Shown here piece after piece: positions 24,376-35,089 of a stretch of 64,000 nt of DNA. The notes under the pieces were generated by a model that was not told where the DNA came from, did not search any database, and saw nothing but the letters and a program-made list of their open reading frames with translations. Made by a program: the position numbers and the translations under genes. The stretch is taken from NCBI GenBank assembly GCA_013350335.1, contig CM023535.1, positions 34,008,991 through 34,072,990 on the forward strand, written 5' to 3'. This stretch comes from Chimonanthus salicifolius (Eukaryota; Streptophyta; Magnoliopsida; Laurales; Calycanthaceae). The number at the start of each line of letters is the position of its first letter. The stretch's first letter is position 1.

Positions 24376-25680
24376 TGGTCCATGGTTCTTTCTAAAAATC
24401 ATCACCTCTCCATGTTTAAATAAAATTTAATACATCATGTCCTTAATGCATCATTTATTTTCCTTAACCTAATTTATCTTTCCATTTTGTCCATTTCTCA
24501 TCCTTTCATTAGATGGATTTGAGATCCAAGGCCCATGATAATTTTTGGCCACCATCTAAGAAATGGATTCCAGTTTTAAACCATAAAAACCTAATATCTT
24601 GTTTAGAGATACTTACAATCCGACGGCTCCTCCGACTTTTCTTTCTCCTCTTAGATTCCTTGGCCTTTCTTCTTCTTCTTCTCCTTGGTTGGTCGGCCAA
24701 GATGAGCTTGATCAATGGTATCCCCAATGCTTGGATTCCGCTACGATGGAGTGGGTTTGAGAGAGGGAGAGAGGGGGAGAGGATGGGGAAAGGATGCCTC
24801 AAGCTTTGGTCTTGAGGTGAAGGGCCCAAGCTCGATCTCCTTTCTTCTCTTCTTCTCTTCTAAGTTTTCTTCTTCTTTTCTCCTTGGTGTGGGACGGTTT
24901 TTGGAGAGAGCAAGAGAGGGAGAGAGTGAAATGAGAGTGGAATGGAGAGATGAGATGAAAACCCATCTCATCCCCTTGGTTGCTTAAGTTACACTCTACC
25001 ATTAATTCTCCCACCAACCAACATGGGCTAATGTGCTTAGTGGTGGTAGTTGAGATAATACCACCACTAAGCCAACGGTTTTGGCCTTTGGAGATGAGAT
25101 GGTTTTGGTCTTCCATTTTGACCAACTTAATTAATGTAATTAATTAAATCCTTAACTTAGGTTAATTAATCCTCATTTAGTCTCCTTTCAATCTAATTGA
25201 TTTCTCTTCATTATTCCACCCATGGTTGATCAAGTCAACCATGTGGCCGGCCCCACCAATCCTTGGTCAACACGCCACCTCACTTGGTGAGGTGGAGGTG
25301 GGTCCCATTCGGCCATGTCACCTTGATCATATTAACATTAACTTAGGTAATTTAAATTTTATCAAATCCATTCCAACTAATTGGATCACCATTGGGCCCA
25401 TGGCCCAATTACATTCACCTCCTACCCATTTATCTTAGAGCTTACATCATCTTGATCCATTGGGTCCCAAATGGGTATTGGGCCCAATTTGACCATCCTT
25501 GGCCCAATTGACCATTTAAATGAATTTAATCCAATCCATGGTCCATTGGGCCATACTTGGGCCTTTGTCCAAATTTTGATCCATTTACCATCTATTCCAT
25601 TAAATTTCCCAATTTACATCATTAAAACAAATAATAGCCACATATTCATTGATTTAAAAATTCTGGGCTATTACATTAGC

Positions 25681-25986
25681 AGACCCTCACCCTCCACTGG
25701 ATCTACAGGGGGCTTTCGCCCCAATCAGCCCTCTCCATCAGCATCAGTCACTCAGGTTCCACGGGGTGGGAACACATGCTACCAGTGTGACCAACAGGGC
25801 CACTTCAAGAGGGAGTGTCCACAGATTTGCAGACCCTCTTACTCCAGGGGTTCTTTCCACCCTCCAGCTAGACCAGCTCAGTCACGAGGAGGCAGAGCAT
25901 ACAACCAAGCGGGGCGGGCGACAAACCCTACAGGATCTGGACGGCTTTTTACCATAGCTCCTCCAGCAGCGGCGGATCACTTGTGA
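25681..25986 (+). pseudogene. Chromovirus gag, 3' part with zinc knuckle
   Basis: This continues the gag frame after the solo LTR. It is Ser/Pro-rich, followed by a CCHC knuckle at 25777-25818 (CYQCDQQGHFKREC) and an Arg/Gly/Ser-rich tail. The frame ends at a TGA (25984-25986). Protease is open in a different frame from about 25974, so a frameshift separates gag and pol here. Confidence 0.9.
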
Positions 25987-27794
25987 TTCAAGGTATGGCC
26001 GTAGTTGGTAGTTCTTATGCTGTAACATTGTTTGATTCTAGAGCTTCCCATTCATTTATATCTGCTGCATTCATATCTGCTACGGGCACATTAGTACAAA
26101 ACCTGTCCACATAACTTACCATTGTATCCCCCATCGGAGACACATCTTTGGGACTCATATGCACGGCATTGAACACTGAACTCGCTGGATTCAGATTCGA
26201 GTTCAACTATTTAGTACTCGATATGGCTGAGTACGATGTTATATTTGGCATGGACTGGTTGACTACATTTCAGGCCAATATTGATTGCCATCTTCGTAGA
26301 GTGATATTTTGGTCACCCGAGGGAAAGCGGTATATGGTACACGCTGACAGACAAGGCATCCCTAGAAGGCTGCAGGAAGAATTGAACCACCTTGTCTTGA
26401 ACAGCATCAGACTAGACAGGGCACCAGAGGCTGAACTTCCGGCGGTCGTAGCAAATTTTGCTGAGGTATTCCCAACAGAGCTCCCTGGTTTGCCACCCAA
26501 GAGGGAGATAGACTTTGAGATCAAGTTATATCCCGGCGCTGCTCCAGTGTCATTACCCCATTATAGGATGGCACCAGTTGAGATGACCGAGTTGAAGAAG
26601 CAGATTGATGAACTACTCAGACTGGGTTTTATTCGGAACAGCACATCCGCATGGGGAGCCCCAGTATTATTTGTGAAGAATAAAGACGGTACCCTTCGGA
26701 TGTGTGTGGACTACAGGAAATTGAACCAGCTGACTGTCAGGAACAAATATCCCCTACCCAGGATTGATGATCTATTTGATCAACTTAGGGGTTCCTCTCA
26801 CTTCTCCAAGATTGATCTGATGTCTGGGTACCATCAAATCAGGGTTAGGGAGGAGGACATAGAGAAGACAGCCTTCAGGACACGGTATGGCTTATATGAG
26901 TATGTGGTCATGCCATTTAGACTTACTAATGCACCGGCTGTGTTCATGGACCTGATGAATAGGATATTCCGTCCTTACTTGGACCAGTTTGTGATTGTAT
27001 TCATTGATGATATTCTGGTCTATTCCAAGAGTCAGGAGGAACATGCTGAGCACCTGCGGATAGTCCTGGACACCTTGAGGAAGAACCAGTTGTATGCCAA
27101 AGCCAGCAAATGTGAATTCTGGCTATCTGAGGTCAACTTCTTGGGGCACATTATATCGGAGGAAGGTATAACCGTGGACCCGGCTAAGATAGCGGCAGTG
27201 AGGGAGTGGAAGGCACCGACGAATGTGACCGAGATCCGCAATTTTCTGGGATTGGTCGGTTACTACAAGAAATTCATCATGGACTTCTCCAAGATTGCAG
27301 CTCCACTTACCCGACTCACTCAGAAAGGAGTCAAATTTGAGTGGTCAGATCTGTGCAACCGGAGATTTGAGGAGCTAAAGGAGAGGCTTACAACCGCTCT
27401 TATTCTGATCTTGCCGGAAAGAGGCAGAAGTTATGAGGTATACTGTGATGCCTCAGGTGAGGGACTGGGGTGTACACTCAGTCAAGGTAATCGTGCGATG
27501 GCGTACGGATCAAGACAGTTGAAAATTCATGAACGCCATTATCCCACACATGATCTAGAGCTAGCAGCAATGGTCTTCGCTCTCAAAAGCTGGAGACACT
27601 ACCTTTATGGTGAGAAGTTTGAGGTGTTCTCCGATCACAAGAGCCTGAAGTACTTATTTGATCAAAAGGAACTCAACATGAGACAGCGCAGATGGATGGA
27701 ATACTGGCGGATTATGAGTTCGCACTTCAGTATCATCCGGGCAAGGCGAACAAGGTGGCGGATGCCCTCAGCCGCATGTCACATGCGACAGTAG
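25974..27794 (+). pseudogene. Chromovirus protease, RT and RNase H
   Basis: Protease comes first. Its active-site triad reads Asp-Ser-Arg (26034-26042) where D-S-G is required, and a stop follows near 26115. A 548-codon open stretch (26148-27794) then carries the protease end [13 protein letters not shown] with [36 protein letters not shown] blocks, the catalytic FIDD box (27000-27011) and [10 protein letters not shown], and RNase H with [12 protein letters not shown] and THDLELAA. The frame shifts near 27690-27780, where the usual 'ADALSR' box is read in another frame. RT motifs look intact, but the protease change and frameshifts make the polyprotein non-functional. Confidence 0.93.
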
Positions 27795-29280
27795 CCAGCT
27801 TGATTAGGATGGAATGGGAGGTATTGAATACCATTAGAGAGTTTAAACTCTACCTCAATAATCATGGGACCATATATAACCTGATCATACGATCCCACAT
27901 GGTCTCCGAGATTGAACGGGAGCAACAGACAGATCCAGAGGTGGAGGAGATATGGGCTAAGATGTCTACCGGTGAGGTTGTACCGGAGTGGGAACTAAGA
28001 CCAAGACAGGGTCTGGTGTTCTGAGGCAGGACATATGTGCCTAAGAGCTGCAGAAGAGAGTTGTTGATTGAAGCACACCAAGCCAAACTCTCTATCCATC
28101 CGGGCAGCACCAAGATGTATCATGATCTTAAGAGGCACTATTGGTGGCATGGACTTAAGAAAGATGTGGCAGAGTTTGTTGCTCGTTGCCTAACTTGTCA
28201 GCAGGTTAAGGCAGAACATCAAAAACCACCGGGTTTACTTGCACCCTTGCCAGTGCCAGAGTGGAAATGGGAGCACATATCCATGAACTTTGTAACAGGG
28301 TTACCAAGGTCATCAAAGGGCAACGATGCGATATAGGTCGTGGTAGACCGGTTGACTAAGTCTGCACATTTCCTTCCCATCAAGATGACGGATTCATCGG
28401 ACTACATGGTATTCCCCGGACTATTGTGTCCGACAGGGATGGTCGATTCACCGGCAGAGTATAGCGGGCATGCAGTCGGCTTTGGGGACCGATATACTGA
28501 CTAGCACAGCATTTCATCCACTGACTGATGGACAGTCAGAGAGGACGATACAAACTCTGGAAGATATGTTTAGAGCATGTATGCTAGACTTCAAGGGCAG
28601 ATGGGAGGATCATTTGCCACTGGTGGAGTTCTCTTACAATAACAGTTACCAGGCAAGCCTCCAGATGGCTCCATTTGAGGCCTTGTATGGTAGGCCATGT
28701 AGATCACCAATGTGATGGACAGAGGCCGGTGAGCCTACACTGATTGGACTCGAGTTGGTTGCGGAGACTACAGCGCAGATCAAATTGATACGGCAACACT
28801 TACTCACTGCGCAGAGCCGTCAGAAGAGCTACGCCGACAAGAGGAGAAGGTTCCTCGAGTTTGAGGTGGGAGACTTGGTGTTCTTGAAAGTCTCACCACG
28901 GAAGGGACACATGAGATTCGGGAAGAAGGGGAAACTGTCGCCTAGATTTGTGGGACCGTTTCCAATCCTGAAGAGGGTGGGGGGGGTAGCTTATCAGTTG
29001 GCGCTCCCTTCACAGTTATCATCTTTACATGATGTGTTCCATGTGTCCATGTTGAGGAAGTACAACCCTGATCCTTCACATGTCCTGAGCGTGCAAGACG
29101 TCGATGTGCAAAGCGACGTGACATATGTGGAGAAGCCAATCAGAGTGATCGGGAGAGAACAAAGAGTTGTGAAACCGCGTTATTCAGTTGGTCAAGGTGG
29201 TATGGGAACGACATGGCAATGAGGAAGCTACTTGGGAACTTGAATCAGAAATGAGAGCCGCTCATCCGGATCTTTTTGTA
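27692..29280 (+). pseudogene. Chromovirus integrase and chromodomain
   Basis: After ADALSRM the HHCC zinc domain is visible (HPGSTKMYHDLKRHYWW, then CLTCQQVK). In the core the first catalytic Asp is Asn (MNFVTGLP, codon 28286-28288). About 90-100 bp are missing near 28398, after the MTDSSD codons. The rest is readable: TAFHPLTDGQSERTIQTLED with the catalytic Glu, the Tekay-like FLKVSPRKGHMRFGKKGKL and GPFPILKRVG blocks, and a chromodomain tail (WERHGNEEATWELESEM; about 29185-29280). Stops lie at 28022-28024, 28334-28336 and 28713-28715, each TGG-like in homologues, and a frameshift near 29180 precedes the chromodomain. Confidence 0.92.
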
Positions 29281-29329
29281 TGAGTTGTTTGAACCCCGAC
29301 TTCGCTCGAATTTTCAGGGCGAAAATTTC

Positions 29330-29338
29330 AAAAGAGGA
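29330..29338 (+). promoter_or_regulatory. Polypurine tract of the chromovirus
   Basis: AAAAGAGGA lies six bases before the right LTR, where plus-strand priming starts in LTR elements. Confidence 0.65.
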
Positions 29339-29344
29339 TTGTAT

Positions 29345-32300
29345 TGTAACAGCCCAGAATTTTTAAATCAATATATATGTGGCTATTATTTATTTTAATG
29401 ATGGAATAGATGTTAAGTGGATCAAAATTTGGGGCAAAGGCCCAAGTATGGTCCAATGGGCCATGGGTTGGATGAAACTCATTTAAATGGTCAATGATAG
29501 TTAATTGGGCCAAGGATGGTCAAATTGGGCCCAATACCCATTTGGGACCCAATGGGTCAAGATAATTTAAGCTCTAAGGTAAATGGGTAGGAGGTGAATG
29601 TAATTGGGCCATGGGCCCAATGGTGATCCAATAAGTGGGAATGGATTGAATAGATTTAAATCACCTAAGTTAATTTTAATTAGACCAAGGTGACATGGCC
29701 GATTGGGACCCACCTCCACCTCACCAAGTGAGGTGGCGTGTGGACCAAGGATTGGTGGGGCCGGCCACCATGGTTGAATTGGTCAACCATGGGTGGATAC
29801 ATGGAGGGAATTTAAGGAAATGTAATTAAATTAAATAAGAAATAATTAACCTAAGTCAATGATCTAATTAATCAAATGATTAAGTTAATCAAATGTGGTC
29901 AAATGGTCAAAGATGGAAGACCAAACCACCTCATCTCCAAGCTCAAAACCGTTGGCTTAAGTGGTGGTTTATCCCAACCACCACCACTAAGCACATTAGC
30001 CCATGTTGGTTGGTGGGAGGAATTAATGATGGAGTGTAGTATAAGCAACCAAGGGGATGAGATGGGTTTTCATCTCATCTCTCCATTGCACTCTCATTTC
30101 ACTCTCTCCCTCTCTTGCTCCCTCTCATTGCCGTCCCTCACTCAAGGAGAAAAGAAGAAGAAAAACTAAGAAGAGAAGAAGAGAAGAAAAGAGAGGAAAA
30201 AAATGCAAGCATAAGCCCACCACTTCAAGATCAAAACTTAGGGTATTCTTTCTCATCCTCTCCTCCCTTCCCTCTCTCAAACACACCATGTAGTATGGCT
30301 GAACCCCATGGTAGGTAATTAAAGAAAATTGAATGGGGTTTTTAGGATTAAAATCATGGAAAGATGGTTTATGATTTTAAGGTTTTAAGGATTAAATTTA
30401 GTGATTTTTAAAGGAATTGTAAATGACGTAATCCATGGATGAAGGTTAATGTTTTTATGGTCTTAAATATCACCAATGAATAATGAACCATGAACCATGG
30501 GTTCGGCCATGGTGTATGGCCGAACCCTATGGTGATGTAATAGTGGTTTTAATGGGTGAAGAGATGGAAGAATGATTAAGAATGTTGATAGTTTAAATGG
30601 ATTTTTAAGTGTAGTAGATAATGTTTTAAAGGAGTGGAAGTATTGATAAACCATGAATTCCATGGGAAGATTTTGATGGTTTAGGTATTTTGGAAACCAT
30701 GAAAAGAATGGGGAATAGGGCATGATTAAATGAGTCATTAATGGACTCAAAAATGTACCAAATGATGATCAGAGTTGATGATGTAAAGGTATGATTTAAA
30801 ACCCCTCATGGAGGGACTTATTTGAATCTAAATGTGGTAAATAGGCCTAAGAAAAAATGGGGAAAAAGACATCATGGGTTCGGCCATGGTGTATGGCCGA
30901 ACCCATGACCCATTTTACAAACCAATTGATGGGCTAAGTATGGAGCTAAGTATGTGATTAATGAATGGGGATTAGGGTAATTAAGTGGCTGATTTTTAAT
31001 AATGATGTGTCATGGCTAATGAATCATTAAGGGATCCAAGTTATGGATCAATTATGGGCCTAAGAAGGGAGGAATAAAATGAGAACTTAACCATGGAGGA
31101 AGAGTAGCAAAATGGTAAATAAGGGCCCAAAGGAAGAACCATGGGTTTGGCCATGGTACATGGCCGAATCCCATGGAGATTAATCATGGACTTAGGTGTT
31201 TTAAAGATGACCTTATGTATGGCTAAATAAAGCCTAGGGCAACTGGTTTTTAGACTCATGTAATTAAAATAATTAATGGATTAAATGGGACCCACAAACC
31301 TAGTTAGTGAGGTTCGGCCATACTGTATGGCCGAACCCCGCTAAGGTATGATTAATGGACTTAAATGGTTAAAAACATGGACTGATTATTCATATGTAAT
31401 AAGGTACCAGACATCGCAAGCGGTGCGCGTTTGGGTAACCGGATTCGTAAACAAAAACGTAAAGGGACGCTAGTCGGTATTCGGTAGGATTCCTACATTT
31501 TTGTAAGCCATGGATTATGTGTTATGTGATGGTTTCTTCATTTATTTTTGATAATTATATGATCTATCTTATGATGGGTTTTAAGGCTATGAATTATATG
31601 TTAATGCTATGAATTATATTTTAAGGTTATGCATTATATGTAAAGGCTATGAATTATATATTAAGGCTATGAGTTATATATATTACATAGCATAATGCAT
31701 TTACATCTCATGCATGGCATGGGCGGGAAAATAAAGAAACCGGAATCCATGCTCCGTCGGGGCGACCGAGAAGCAAACATGGGGATAGCCTGATGTGCTA
31801 TAACCGGAGTCCATGCTCCGTCGGGGTGACCGAGAAGCAAACATGAGGATATCTTGATGTGTTGAGGTATAACCGGAGTCCATGCTCCATCGGGGCGACC
31901 GAGAAGCAAACATGGGGATATCTTAATGAGGTTTTTCCATCAAGGGGAATTTTATATATGATTGGAAAAAAAAAAAAAAAACATTGTACAATGGTAAGGA
32001 TGATGGGTGGGACTCATGACATAGGACACTCATGGCATGGCATTCATTTTATGGTTTTCATTATATTATTACCGATAGGCTTGTTATCACTAATCCATGT
32101 GTTACCCCTACTCGGAGTCCTACTGGGCGCGTTGTCTAACGCCCTACTTCCACCTTAGCTGATGACGCAGGAGATGGCGGAATCGAAGGACGAGACGGGA
32201 GCCAGGCGTAGGAGCTTGGGGAAGCGAACTACTTAGTTTATTTAAGATTTATTTTGGAAATGTAATTTGAGTAGCTTAGCTCGTCGGAATGTAATAATTT

Positions 32301-32638
32301 AGATTACTTGCTATGTTTTGGATTTTATTTTGGACACTGTGATTTTGAGGTATTTTAGTAATTAAATGAATATATCTTCCCTGCTATCTAAAAATCGGTA
32401 GGATAGACTCTATTATAATTTCCGCATTTAGTTTAATATTCCGCAAGCTTACTTCTACGTGTGAACCGTTTTTCGTGGTCTTAGTTCCACGCACATGTAG
32501 GGTTGGCCAGTTAAGGGCCGGGCTTTAGAATCTTGGACTTAACTAGCATCGTGACGTTCCGCGCCCTTTGTCACTCTTTATTTTTAAAAAAAAAAAAGAA
32601 ATAAACTCTGATTTTAGTGAAAAGGGGCGGGTGTTACA
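29345..32638 (+). repeat. Right LTR of the chromovirus
   Basis: 3294 bp, collinear with 17343-20508. It carries four full palindromes (30499-30527, 30876-30904, 31143-31171, 31311-31338) and three GC-rich modules. Confidence 0.92.
31736..31927 (+). repeat. Three tandem GC-rich LTR modules
   Basis: Three units of AACCGGAGTCCATGCTCCGTCGGGG-type sequence (split here as AACCGGAGTCC / ATGCTCCGTCGGGG), each followed by CGACCGAGAAGCAAACATG. The left LTR has one unit at the same place. Confidence 0.88.
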
Positions 32639-33027
32639 CAGCTGGCGTAGCAAGAAGCAATCTAGTGTTGGTCGTTCTAGTGCAAAAGTTGTGTATCGTG
32701 CCACGGCCAATACTACGGCTGAACTCCTTTGGATTCGACAGTTTCTTACAGAATTGGGGTTTGCTTCTAATGATCCCCTTATTATGTTTTGTGACAATCA
32801 AGTGGCCATCAACATTGCCTCCAATCTGGCCTTCCATGAGAGGACCAAACACATTGAAGTTGATTGCCATTTGCTTCGCCAACACATTTCTAAAGGCCGA
32901 CTTGTCACTCCTCATCTGAAGTCCTCTGATCAACTTGTCGACATTTTCACTAAGTCGGTTCCTCGAACTCAACTTGATTCTATTATTATCAAGCTGGGAT
33001 TATTGGATATCTTCGAACCAGCTTGAG
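32639..33027 (+). pseudogene. Copia RNase H 3' part
   Basis: Resumes directly after the gypsy target duplication. It reads WRSKKQSSVGRSSA, then YRATANTTAELLWIRQFLTELG, CDNQVAINIASN, HERTKHIEVDCHLLRQ and the end DIFTKSVPRTQLDSIIIKLGLLDIFEP, followed by TGA and the purine tract. Homologues have an acidic 'AEAEYR' where this copy reads AKVVYR, so an acidic active-site region has changed. This is the C-terminal half of the gene at 16170-17342. Confidence 0.88.
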
Positions 33028-33033
33028 GGGGAG

Positions 33034-33183
33034 TGTTGTGGGACCCGACTTACTCGGGATCCATCTCAAGACAAACAGGGTCCAAGTTCAATGTATTTTA
33101 CATAGTCAACTTGTAATTAGTTATAATTAGATTCCAATGATTGTTTTCCTCCTATTTTCTTATTTTTAGTTTATTATTCAACA
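33034..33183 (+). repeat. Right LTR of the copia element (internally deleted)
   Basis: 150 bp. It matches the left LTR at both ends and lacks about 110 bp in the middle. The preceding GAGGGGGAG is the polypurine tract. Confidence 0.82.
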
Positions 33184-33424
33184 TCAGGTTGGGGCATAGA
33201 AGAGGGTTGGGTAATTGACGGTGGTGATGGGGGAGGTGGTAGTGGAGAGGGATCGACACACGTCGGTTGCATCGATTGTGGTGCCAGCAACACACTTGGT
33301 TCATTCTCCAAGATAGGCATCGTCTAAGGGGTCACGATGTCTGGAGAAGCAGGAATTAACTCGAAGTCTGACTGGGAAGCAGTATGCAAGAACTCTAGGG
33401 ATGAGGTTGAACTCTGATACCAAT

Positions 33425-33821
33425 TGATGCGGGAGCAACGCCTGCAACTAGGCAGGAAGAGATAGAATCGTCTGCAACTTAGGCAGAAAAGGAAAATAGG
33501 GATAAAAGGTAAAATACCTTGGAATAACTCTAATTCAATTCATAAATTCGTATGAGAGATGTCCCTCTACTTACAATCATGTTTTATATGAGAAAATAAA
33601 GAAATACAAATAGAAGAGGACTCCTAAACAAACTAGGAAACTTCCTAATTATTCTAAAACAGAAATAATAACTTCTAACCTTATCTTATAGTCCTAAACT
33701 AACAAAGAAAGCCACTGACCAGGCTTTCTTGCTTAACAAGAATTCTAAAAAATAAAATAATGTGAAAATACAAAAATAATAAATACTAGACTTGGGCCTA
33801 TGAGCTGCGTGTCCTACATCA
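33425..33821 (-). repeat. 5' LTR of the outer element
   Basis: 397 bp partner of 14410-14805. The adjacent sequence CTCTGATACCAAT (33412-33424) is the reverse complement of a Met-tRNA primer site. Confidence 0.85.
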
Positions 33822-33826
33822 CTATT

Positions 33827-34324
33827 TGAGTAGGTGACCAAGTAACCTCTATTGAAATTAAGCCATGTATGTTAAGGTGACCATTTCAAACTATTTTTTA
33901 ATCTCTAAACTTGTGGCAAAAAAATATCACTCGATTGATCTGATCAAGCTGATTTTTAGTATGAGAGACCTTTCTAATGGACCTATAGGACAAATGATGG
34001 ACTCTATATAGGTACACGGATGATCATTGTATAATTTTCATTCTATCGAATATCTACTGCAAGCCCACAACCCAATGAAAGAGCACCCATTGTCATGTTA
34101 AAATCAACGAGGGCCAATCACAAACAGTCTAGTGGACGGTATCCTTCATTCCATCAATAAAAATTACAGCAACAAAGAAGACAGAAATTGCACAAACATA
34201 TCCCAACTAAAGAAAGCTTCAATGGAAGGCCAGGATCTGGTCAAACAGAAAGACAAAATGAAAAACAAAGCATTCACAACAATCACAACTAGTTAACCAA
34301 AAAAGGCATGCACAAACAACCAAA
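33827..34324. other. 3' flank of the host gene
   Basis: No repeat or ORF of note. It contains the presumed 3' UTR and termination region of the minus-strand gene ending at 34325. No clear AATAAA was seen. Confidence 0.4.
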
Positions 34325-35089
34325 TTAATTTGAATATATGAAAAACTGGTGACTTAAATGTAAAACCATGCTTCCAATGAAGATAAGGAAGAAAAACTCA
34401 CATGACGATGGCGAAGGAGAAAGTGATTGTGTAGTTGGCAACATTCCATGAGGAGATTTTGTATGTCCTGTACTCTTGGTTGGAGGTTGAGCACGAGCAA
34501 AGAACACTGCTGGCAAAGGAGAAGATATGGGGGGTTTAGGCTTGTCTAAGGGCATAGGCAAGGAAGGAGTTGGTGGGTCTCCATGAAGATGTGGAACTGC
34601 TGAAGGGCGAGGAGAAACCACTGGCGCAACAAAATGGACAGAATGAGCACGGGCTTTAGGCTTTTGTGATATCCGATATCGGCAGCCTGTTGGGGACAAA
34701 GCCCGGTGATTGCGATTAAGTGTAGGTGCAGGTGCAGGTACATGTGATGGATGTGAAGGAGGGTGGTGGACATGGTGGTGGTGGTGGTGGTGGCATTCGT
34801 TCTTTGGATGAGGCAGGGGTGCCGGACTTGACGACCAAGATGTACTACTACCAGTACCGCTATTGAGGGAATGTTGCAGATATAAAGAGAGCTGAATTTG
34901 CTTTACTTTACCAAAGACGGTGTGATTGAGGCCGAGATTCCTTGGTGGAGAACTAGTGATGGTTTGAGCCAACTGCTTCAACCTTGGCTGTGAAGGAAGG
35001 ATGCCAACAGCAAGTAAGATGGATGATTGAACAATAACTGGAGGCGCCAATGTTGAACCATGTAAATTCGTCAATTTAATATACAAATT
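34325..35089 (-). CDS. Host gene exon 4
   Basis: 765 bp including the stop, after acceptor TTTTGCAG. It starts NLYIKLTNLHGS, includes VQSSILLAVG and LGLNHTVFGKVKQIQLS, then the His run (about 34772-34792), a Pro/Ser-rich region and a hydrophobic end. Confidence 0.87.
   Translation of the reverse strand, partial: NLYIKLTNLHGSTLAPPVIVQSSILLAVGILPSQPRLKQLAQTITSSPPRNLGLNHTVFGKVKQIQLSLYLQHSLNSGTGSSTSWSSSPAPLPHPKNECHHHHHHHVHHPPSHPSHVPAPAPTLNRNHRALSPTGCRYRISQKPKARAHSVHFVAPVVSPRPSAVPHLHGDPPTPSLPMPLDKPKPPISSPLPAVFFARAQPPTKSTGHTKSPHGMLPTTQSLSPSPSSCEFFFLIFIGSMVLHLSHQFFIYSN

Larger units (their letters stand above)
22022..25675 (-). mobile_element. Solo LTR inserted in gag (inverted)
   Basis: In reverse orientation it is collinear with the host element's own LTRs. 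It runs TGTAA...TTACA over 3654 bp and is flanked by perfect TTAGC duplications (22017-22021 and 25676-25680). It has no internal domain, so it is the product of LTR-LTR recombination after insertion. It carries three GC-rich modules (about 22735-22935). Because it lies inside a relative of its own family, it is the youngest layer of the stack. Confidence 0.92.
17343..32638 (+). mobile_element. Tekay/Del-like Ty3-gypsy chromovirus, disrupted
   Basis: The 3.2-3.3 kb LTRs begin TGTAA and end TTACA. Flanking pentamers CAACT (17338-17342) and CAGCT (32639-32643) are a target duplication with one change. A Met primer site, leader, gag with CCHC knuckle, protease, RT, RNase H, integrase and C-terminal chromodomain follow in gypsy order, and a purine-rich AAAAGAGGA (29330-29338) precedes the right LTR. 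Domain wording in integrase and chromodomain matches the Tekay/Del lineage. A 3.65-kb inverted solo LTR splits gag. At least six nonsense codons, several frameshifts and an integrase deletion make it inactive. Confidence 0.92.
15159..33183 (+). mobile_element. Ty1-copia element, split by a gypsy element
   Basis: Short LTRs (15159-15418 and 33034-33183) both start TGTTGTGGGACC and end TTCAACA. The flanking pentamers TCGGG (15154-15158) and TCAGG (33184-33188) differ at one base. A primer-like TGATATCAGCC follows the left LTR, and the purine tract GAGGGGGAG (33025-33033) precedes the right LTR. Integrase-tail and RT remnants lie left of the gypsy insertion and the RNase H end lies right of it. 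Domain order IN-RT-RH is that of Ty1-copia. Gag, protease and most of integrase are missing: only ~200 bp separate the primer site from the integrase tail, so the element was deleted as well as interrupted. Confidence 0.88.
14410..33821 (-). mobile_element. Outermost LTR element of the nested stack
   Basis: Near-identical inverted-orientation LTRs lie at 14410-14805 and 33425-33821 (TG...CA). A Met-type primer site sits just left of the right LTR (33412-33424), and a purine tract (minus CCGGGGGAA) sits just right of the left LTR, so transcription runs on the minus strand. The flanks ATATT (14405-14409) and CTATT (33822-33826) match at four of five bases, a plausible aged target duplication. 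Only about 590 bp of its own internal sequence remains (14806-15158 and 33184-33424), split by a copia element. The lineage is uncertain. A related solo LTR lies at 39701-40103. Confidence 0.82.

Noticed and set aside
24509..25125. Several ORFs on both strands, Lys/Arg- or Ser-rich
   Set aside because: They come from GA/CT-rich LTR DNA (AGAGGGAGAG-type runs) in the solo LTR at 22022-25675.
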